Positions 59,609 through 64,000 of a DNA stretch of 64,000 nucleotides are shown here, piece after piece. Below the pieces are notes generated by a model that saw only the letters and a program-made list of their open reading frames with translations, did no database searches and had not been told where the DNA came from. The translations under genes were made by a program, and so were the position numbers. Location: NCBI RefSeq assembly GCF_001513975.1, contig NZ_KQ947994.1:170564-234563 (forward strand), given 5' to 3'. Position 1 is the first letter of the stretch; every line of letters begins with the position of its first letter. The stretch is from Streptomyces curacoi. Lineage in GTDB: Bacteria; Actinomycetota; Actinomycetes; Streptomycetales; Streptomycetaceae.

Positions 59609-60223
59609 TCACGCCACCGTGAAGCCGCGCTTGAGCGCCCCGGCGATCTCGACGGCGCGGCGCGTCTGGTGCTCGATCGAGGCGAGGGTGGCCTCGTCGG
59701 CGGTCGCGTTGTCGTACGAGACATGACCGGTGCCGTACGGGTTGCCGGTCTTGATGTGGAACTGGACGGCGTCGGTGTAGCCGGGCGGCACGATGATCGC
59801 GCCCCAGTGGTAGAAGGTGTTGTTCAGGGCGAGCAGCGTGCTCTCCTGGCCGCCGTGCGTCTGCGACGTGGACGTGAACGAGGTGACGACCTTGTTCGCC
59901 AGCTTGCCCTGCGCCCACAGGCCGCCCGCGGTGTCGATGAACTGCTTGAGCTGCGCGGCCGGCAGACCGAAGCGGGTCGGCGTGCCGAACAGGATGACAT
60001 CGGCCCAGTCCAGGTCGTCCAGCGAGGCGACCTCGTTGTCCTTGGTCTCCGCGTGGTGCGCGGCCCACGCCGGGTTGGAGTCGATGGCGGCCTGCGGAGC
60101 CAGCTCGGCCACCTTGCGCAGACGGACCTCGGCATCGGCCTTCTTCGCGGCCTCGGCGGCGGCCGCGGCCAGGGTGTGGACATGGCCGGTGGAGGAGTAG
60201 TAGATGACGGCGACGTTCGTCAT
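59609..60223 (-). CDS. WrbA-like NAD(P)H:quinone oxidoreductase (flavodoxin fold)
   Basis: A 204-aa FMN flavodoxin-like protein: phosphate loop YYSSTGHVHTLA, FGTPTRFGLPAAQLKQFID, and THGGQESTLLALNNTFYHWG, all typical of WrbA. It reduces quinones by two electrons. In a locus with a multicopper oxidase and a flavin hydroxylase it could reduce quinone-imine intermediates or protect the cell from them. ATG 60223 has GAAAGGGACGCTCGA upstream. A 16-bp imperfect hairpin (60249-60283) and two regulatory motifs (60308, 60328) lie in its leader and promoter. Confidence 0.88.
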   Translation of the reverse strand: MTNVAVIYYSSTGHVHTLAAAAAEAAKKADAEVRLRKVAELAPQAAIDSNPAWAAHHAETKDNEVASLDDLDWADVILFGTPTRFGLPAAQLKQFIDTAGGLWAQGKLANKVVTSFTSTSQTHGGQESTLLALNNTFYHWGAIIVPPGYTDAVQFHIKTGNPYGTGHVSYDNATADEATLASIEHQTRRAVEIAGALKRGFTVA

Positions 60224-60248
60224 TCGAGCGTCCCTTTCTGGTATGGAT

Positions 60249-60283
60249 CCGGTGACCGCGGAAAACATTTCCGCAGTCACCGG
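60249..60283 (-). terminator. hairpin between the multicopper oxidase and WrbA genes
   Basis: A 16-bp stem with one mismatch: CCGGTGACCGCGGAAA at 60249-60264 with TTTCCGCAGTCACCGG at 60268-60283. It may terminate the oxidase transcript. Since the motif pair lies upstream of it, it could also sit in the WrbA 5' leader. Confidence 0.6.
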
Positions 60284-60307
60284 AAAGGCGGCAATCGAGG
60301 CCGGGTT

Positions 60308-60336
60308 ACTTCGTCAGATGTGCCGGGACTCCGTCA
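60308..60336. promoter_or_regulatory. direct pair of ACTTCGTCA-type motifs upstream of wrbA
   Basis: ACTTCGTCA at 60308-60316 and ACTCCGTCA at 60328-60336, 20 bp apart (about two helical turns) in the same orientation, 85 nt upstream of the minus-strand WrbA start. Confidence 0.6.
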
Positions 60337-60346
60337 GATACGGCCG

Positions 60347-61837
60347 TCAGGAGACGCGGAAATTGCCCATCATGCCCATCGCCGAGTGGTCGAAGAGATG
60401 GCAGTGGTAGACGTAGGTGCCCCGGTACCCGGTGAAGGTGGCCTGGAGTTTCACGGTCTCGCCGGCCAGGATGCTCACGGTGTCCTTGAGGCCCGTCTCG
60501 AACCCCTCGGTGACCGGCTGTCCGTTGCGTTCCAGGACCCGGAACATCACCAGGTGCATATGGAAGTTGTGCGGGGCGAGCTGGTTGGTGTTGGTGACCG
60601 TCCAGACCTCGGTGGAGCCGTAGGCGATCTCGGTGTCGACGCGGTGGTGGTCGTACGTCCGGCCGTTGATGTAGCCCACCGGGTCGGGCCTGCCGTCCTC
60701 GTCCATGCTCAGGTCGAAGCGGCGGTTCACCGTGGCCGGCGGCAGGTCCGGCAGGGTGCGCAGGGTGCTCGGCACGGAGCTGTTGTCGGTGGCGGTGCGG
60801 GTGACGTCGAAGCGCATGACCTTGCCGACATGCTCGACCGGCCCGGGACCCAGCCCGTTCTCCAGCACCACCTTGCTGCCCACCGGATACCGTGAGAAGT
60901 CGACGACGATATCGGCCCGTTCGCCGGGCGACAGCCGCACCACCGTCGCCCGGTAGGGCTTGGCGAGCAGCCCGCCGTCACCGCCGATCAGCGTGAACTC
61001 CGAGCCGTCGGACAGCTTCAGGTCGAAGAAGCGCCCGTTGCTCTGGTTGAAGACCCGCAGCCGGTACTTGCGGGCGGCGACCTCGAAGTACGGCCAGGGC
61101 TTGCCGTTGACGAGGATGACATTGCGGTTGGGCCAGTCGTCCATGGCGTACACGAGCTGCCCCGCCTGGTCGAAGCGGGCCTCGCGCAACGCGATCGAGA
61201 CATCGAACTGCCCGGACGGCAGCGGGAGTTGCTGCTCGGTGTCGTCGGTGAGCAGGTAGTAGCCGGACAGTCCGCGGTAGACGTGCTCGGACTCCTGGTG
61301 GTGGGCGTGGTCGTGGAACCACAGGTTGGCGTGCGGCTGCTGGTTCGGGTACGTGTACGTCTTCGAGCCGCCGGGCTGGATCAGGTCCATCGGCCCGCCG
61401 TCACTGGACTCGGGGACATGCGCGCCGTGCAGATGCACGGAGACCGGCTGACCGAGGCCGTTGGTCTGCTCGACGACCACCCGCTGGCCGGATCTCGCCT
61501 TGATGAGCGGGCCCGGGAACTTGCCGTTGTACGTCCGCACCTTGGTGGTGGGCATGCCGGGCAGGATCGCCGCGGCGACCTCCTTCATGGTCATCCGGTA
61601 GTAACTGGTCGTGCCCGACACCGAGTACGGCGCCAGCACCGGCGGAAGCGGCATCCGGACCGCGAACTTGGCGATGCTGCCCGGATCCAGGTCGGCCGTC
61701 CCTCCCTCGACGGCCGCCCCACCCCCCTCGACCGCGTCGGCGGTCGCCGGGCGCAGGGCCGAGATTCCGAGCCCCGCCAGTCCGAGGCCGCCGCTGACGG
61801 CGGCACCGGACACGAGAAACGAACGGCGTGCTATCAC
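60347..61837 (-). CDS. Tat-exported multicopper oxidase (CotA/phenoxazinone synthase/bilirubin oxidase type)
   Basis: A 496-aa multicopper oxidase with a twin-arginine signal (ARRSFLVSGAAVSGGLGLAGLG). The four copper motifs are complete: HLHGAH, WFHDHAHH, HNFHMH and HCHLFDHSAMGMM (with axial Met). The sequence between them matches the CotA/PhsA-type group that oxidises phenols and o-aminophenols. In an aminohydroxyaromatic cluster, oxidative coupling of an o-aminophenol to a phenoxazinone-like chromophore outside the membrane is the obvious candidate reaction. I use GTG 61837, preceded by GGGGGGAATC. The only other in-frame start, at 61882, would move the Tat motif inward. Confidence 0.88.
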   Translation of the reverse strand: MIARRSFLVSGAAVSGGLGLAGLGISALRPATADAVEGGGAAVEGGTADLDPGSIAKFAVRMPLPPVLAPYSVSGTTSYYRMTMKEVAAAILPGMPTTKVRTYNGKFPGPLIKARSGQRVVVEQTNGLGQPVSVHLHGAHVPESSDGGPMDLIQPGGSKTYTYPNQQPHANLWFHDHAHHQESEHVYRGLSGYYLLTDDTEQQLPLPSGQFDVSIALREARFDQAGQLVYAMDDWPNRNVILVNGKPWPYFEVAARKYRLRVFNQSNGRFFDLKLSDGSEFTLIGGDGGLLAKPYRATVVRLSPGERADIVVDFSRYPVGSKVVLENGLGPGPVEHVGKVMRFDVTRTATDNSSVPSTLRTLPDLPPATVNRRFDLSMDEDGRPDPVGYINGRTYDHHRVDTEIAYGSTEVWTVTNTNQLAPHNFHMHLVMFRVLERNGQPVTEGFETGLKDTVSILAGETVKLQATFTGYRGTYVYHCHLFDHSAMGMMGNFRVS

Positions 61838-61918
61838 GATTCCCCCCAAGAGATACGCGTCTGGCCGTGCGCGGCACATCAAAGACGCAGTAAGGGAAAT
61901 CTGGCCGATTCAATCGGT

Positions 61919-62194
61919 TTACTCTGTCACGTCGAGCCCCACCTGCGAGGACTCGTGGGGTGCGCCCGAGAGCTCTGGCTGGATTCCGCTTCCGGCGCGC
62001 AGACACACCCCCGGCGCGGTCAGCGAGATCAGGGCGACGGCGATGCTCTCCATCACTTCCGGGGTGGAACGGGGGATGTGGGCGAGCAGGGTGCTCCCGC
62101 CCTCTTTGCCGTCTCCGCCGTTCCCCTTCCCGCTGCCGTGCGGCGGGGGCTCGGCGACGTCGTGATGGGCGTGGATGAAGGACGCGTGGGGCAC
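61919..62194 (-). CDS. small His-rich protein, unknown function
   Basis: A 91-aa protein starting at GTG 62194, with an excellent RBS (AAGGAG, 7 nt spacing). The N-terminus is His-rich (five His within MPHASFIHAHHDVAEPPPHG), followed by Gly/Lys (GSGKGNGGDGKEGG) and a C-terminal half with STPEVMESIAVALISLTAPGVCLRAG. I do not recognise the family. It lies 81 nt ahead of the multicopper oxidase gene on the same strand, so copper binding or delivery to the oxidase is an attractive but unproven idea. No signal peptide is evident. Confidence 0.65.
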   Translation of the reverse strand: MPHASFIHAHHDVAEPPPHGSGKGNGGDGKEGGSTLLAHIPRSTPEVMESIAVALISLTAPGVCLRAGSGIQPELSGAPHESSQVGLDVTE

Positions 62195-62290
62195 GATCGA
62201 CTCCTTCCGTTCCTTTCGGGATCTGTCGACGCTAGGCAGCGCGCGGGGGAGGGGAGCCGGGGCCGGTGCCGTCTGTGTCAGGTCACCGGG

Positions 62291-62299
62291 ACTACGTCA
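62291..62299. promoter_or_regulatory. ACTACGTCA motif upstream of aroA
   Basis: ACTACGTCA, one base from the consensus, in the 242-bp divergent region between the His-rich gene (start 62194) and aroA (start 62437). Confidence 0.45.
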
Positions 62300-62436
62300 A
62301 CCGCCCGCATCGCAGCCCGGCCGGAACTGACACAGTGGCCGGGCGTCGGTTGTCCCCCGCTCCCGACGGCGGTCAGCCTGTCGGAGCCCGGGCCGTCCTG
62401 GGCCCACCGCAGGAATCGCCGCACGAGAGGACTCCG

Positions 62437-63699
62437 ATGAAGGCACGCATCCCGGGGTCGAAGAGCATCACCAACCGGGCCCTCGTCCTCGCCGCCTCCG
62501 CGCACGGTACGAGCCGGCTGACCGCACCGCTCGTCAGTGACGACACCGTCGCCTTCCGCGAGGCGCTGACCGCGCTCGGCGTGCGGGTGACGACGGCTGC
62601 CGACGACGCGAGCTGGACGGTGACCGGCCTCGGGCGCGGACCGCGCGGCGGCGGCCGTATCTGGTGCGCGGACGCCGGCACGGCCGCGCGCTTCCTCCCG
62701 CCCTTCGTGGCGACCGGCGAGGGCAGCTACGTCTTCGACGGCACCGACCAGCTCAAGGCCCGCCCCCTGCACCCCCTCACCCGGGCACTCACCCGCCTGG
62801 GCGCCCGGATCACCGCCGACCCGGCTGCCGCGCTCCCCCTGACCGTCGACGCCGACGGACTGACGGGCGGTGAACTCGCCCTGCCCTCGGGGCTGTCGAG
62901 CCAGTTCCTGTCCGGCCTGCTGATGGCGGCACCCCTGATGCGGGCTCCGCTGCGGGTGCGGGTCCACGACCTCGTCAGCCGCCCCTACATCGACATGACA
63001 CTCGCGCTGATGACCCGCTTCGGGGCGCGCACCGAAGAATCCGGCAACGACCTCTCGGTGGACCCGGCGCCCTACCGGGCGACCGACCTCGCCGTGGAAC
63101 CGGACGCGTCCACCGCCTCGTACTTCTTCGCGGCCGCGGCGGTCACGGTCCGTGAGATCACCGTCCCCGGCCTGGGACTCGGCAGCCTCCAGGGCGACCT
63201 CGGCTTCGTCGACGTCCTCCGCAAGGCCGGCGCGACGGTACGCGTGACCGACGACGAGACCACCGTCATCGGCGGCCCGGCGCTGCGCGGCGGCTTCGAC
63301 GTCGACATGGGGAACATCTCCGACACGTTCATGACCCTCGCAGCCATCGCCCCGCTCGCCGACGCGCCCATCACGATCCGGGGCATCGCCCACGCCCGCC
63401 TGAAGGAGTCCGACCGCATCGCCGCGGTCGCCGAGAACCTGGGGGAGCTGGGTGTCACGACGGAGGTCGGCCCCGACCGCATCACCGTCGTCCCCGGCCC
63501 CACCCGGCCCGCACGGATCGCCTGCCACCGCGACCACCGCATCGCGATGGCGTTCTCCGTCCTCGGCCTGCGCGCCCCCGGCATCACCCTCGACGACCCC
63601 GACTGCGTCGCCAAGACCTTCCCCGGCTTCCACGCCGAGCTGAGCAGGCTCTTTCCGACCCCGTTCGCCCCTACCGATGACTTTGAGGAGCACCGTTGA
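62437..63699 (+). CDS. aroA: 3-phosphoshikimate 1-carboxyvinyltransferase (EPSP synthase)
   Basis: A 420-aa EPSP synthase joining shikimate 3-phosphate and PEP. Conserved regions are IPGSKSITNRALVLAA at the N-terminus, DAGTAARFLPPF, DSxTAS-like EPDASTASYFF, NISDTFMTLAAIAP, RLKESDRIAAVAENL and HRDHRIAMAFSVLGLRAPGI. The C-terminal PEP-site residues are intact. Start ATG 62437 follows GAGAGG. Its stop overlaps the TTG of aroC. Placement in this cluster implies a second, dedicated copy that boosts chorismate supply, or a product that stresses this step. Confidence 0.93.
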   Translation: MKARIPGSKSITNRALVLAASAHGTSRLTAPLVSDDTVAFREALTALGVRVTTAADDASWTVTGLGRGPRGGGRIWCADAGTAARFLPPFVATGEGSYVFDGTDQLKARPLHPLTRALTRLGARITADPAAALPLTVDADGLTGGELALPSGLSSQFLSGLLMAAPLMRAPLRVRVHDLVSRPYIDMTLALMTRFGARTEESGNDLSVDPAPYRATDLAVEPDASTASYFFAAAAVTVREITVPGLGLGSLQGDLGFVDVLRKAGATVRVTDDETTVIGGPALRGGFDVDMGNISDTFMTLAAIAPLADAPITIRGIAHARLKESDRIAAVAENLGELGVTTEVGPDRITVVPGPTRPARIACHRDHRIAMAFSVLGLRAPGITLDDPDCVAKTFPGFHAELSRLFPTPFAPTDDFEEHR

Positions 63700-64000
63700 G
63701 CAGGTTGCGCTGGCTGACCGCGGGGGAGTCCCACGGCCCCGCACTCGTCGCGACGCTGGAGGGCCTTCCCGCCGGAGTCCCGGTCACCACGGAGATGGTG
63801 GCGGACCACCTGGCCCGGCGCCGGCTCGGTTATGGACGCGGTGCGCGGATGAAGTTCGAGGGCGACGAGGTCACCTTCCTCGGCGGCGTCCGGCACGGTC
63901 TGACGCTCGGCTCACCGGTCGCGATCATGGTCGGCAACACGGAGTGGCCGAAGTGGGAGCAGGTCATGGCCGCCGACCCGGTGGATGAGGACGTCCTGGC
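63696..64000 (+). CDS. aroC: chorismate synthase (5' part, cut by the window end)
   Basis: The first 101 residues of chorismate synthase, which converts EPSP to chorismate. The N-terminal signature RLRWLTAGESHGPALVATLEGLPAGVP and the FMN/substrate-binding stretch RRRLGYGRGARMKFEGDEVTFLGGVRHGLTLGSPVA are unmistakable. It starts at TTG 63696 after GAGGAGCACCG, overlapping the aroA stop (TTGA). The rest of the gene, and the true right border of the cluster, lie outside the window. Confidence 0.93.
   Translation, partial: MSRLRWLTAGESHGPALVATLEGLPAGVPVTTEMVADHLARRRLGYGRGARMKFEGDEVTFLGGVRHGLTLGSPVAIMVGNTEWPKWEQVMAADPVDEDVL

Noticed and set aside
61921..61929. Another ACTTCGTCA-like motif (ACTCTGTCA)
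   Set aside because: It lies at the 3' end of the His-rich coding sequence and has two mismatches, so I did not count it in the regulon.

Overview
The window is high-GC actinobacterial chromosome, almost certainly Streptomyces. The signs are about 70% GC with strong third-position bias, translationally coupled operons with ATGA/GTGA overlaps, GTG and TTG starts, a melC1/melC2-type tyrosinase pair and families of small secreted proteins. I see no rRNA, tRNA, CRISPR array or intact insertion sequence.

Layout. (1) 1-5.0 kb: the end of a myo-inositol catabolic operon (iolD, mmsA/iolA) and an APC-type permease. (2) 5.1-12.7 kb: an unusual hydrolase-ABC ATPase fusion with its ABC-2 permease, a von Willebrand A lipoprotein and a long-chain acyl-CoA ligase. 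(3) 12.8-23.5 kb: an exopolysaccharide locus. Eight coupled minus-strand genes encode a glycosyltransferase, an initiating sugar transferase, a Wzy/ligase-like protein, a MurJ-like flippase, a polysaccharide deacetylase, a second glycosyltransferase, a chain-length-type protein and a FemAB/CelD-like acyltransferase. They face a secreted GH26-like glycosidase. (4) 23.5-26.8 kb: small secreted proteins, including three tandem paralogues. (5) 26.9-34.8 kb: a GH16-like protein, a VKOR-family protein, a tyrosinase pair, several oxidoreductases and a decayed IS701-type transposase. (6) 34.9-64 kb: a PucR/GAF-type regulator, then a large aromatic secondary-metabolite locus that runs off the right edge.

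The right-hand locus is the main interest. It holds dedicated shikimate-pathway genes: a short PhzC-like class II DAHP synthase, EPSP synthase, chorismate synthase and a transaldolase-like protein whose active site is lost. It has two chorismate-aminating enzymes, a PabAB fusion and a PhzE-like ADIC synthase. PhzE, PhzD and a DhbA-like dehydrogenase together predict 3-hydroxyanthranilic acid. The later phenazine genes (phzF, phzB, phzG) are absent. Instead there is a LuxE-like AMP ligase and a LuxC-like acyl reductase, resembling the GriD/GriC carboxylic acid reductase of grixazone biosynthesis. There is also an ACP, a canonical KASIII, a KASIII-like acyltransferase with a changed triad, a flavin monooxygenase, a flavodoxin-like quinone reductase, a Tat-exported multicopper oxidase, AtaL-like and YdhR-like small proteins, a DsbA-fold protein, an aldo/keto reductase and an MFS exporter. 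My reading is that 3-hydroxyanthranilate is activated and probably reduced to the ortho-amino aldehyde, then elaborated oxidatively, for example to a phenoxazinone-, quinoline- or benzoxazole-type product. The product is not known to me.

A 9-bp motif, ACTTCGTCA, recurs in six control regions of this locus (41.2, 47.0, 53.3, 58.4, 60.3 and 62.3 kb), often as inverted pairs. It probably marks one regulon running from the DAHP synthase to aroA/aroC.
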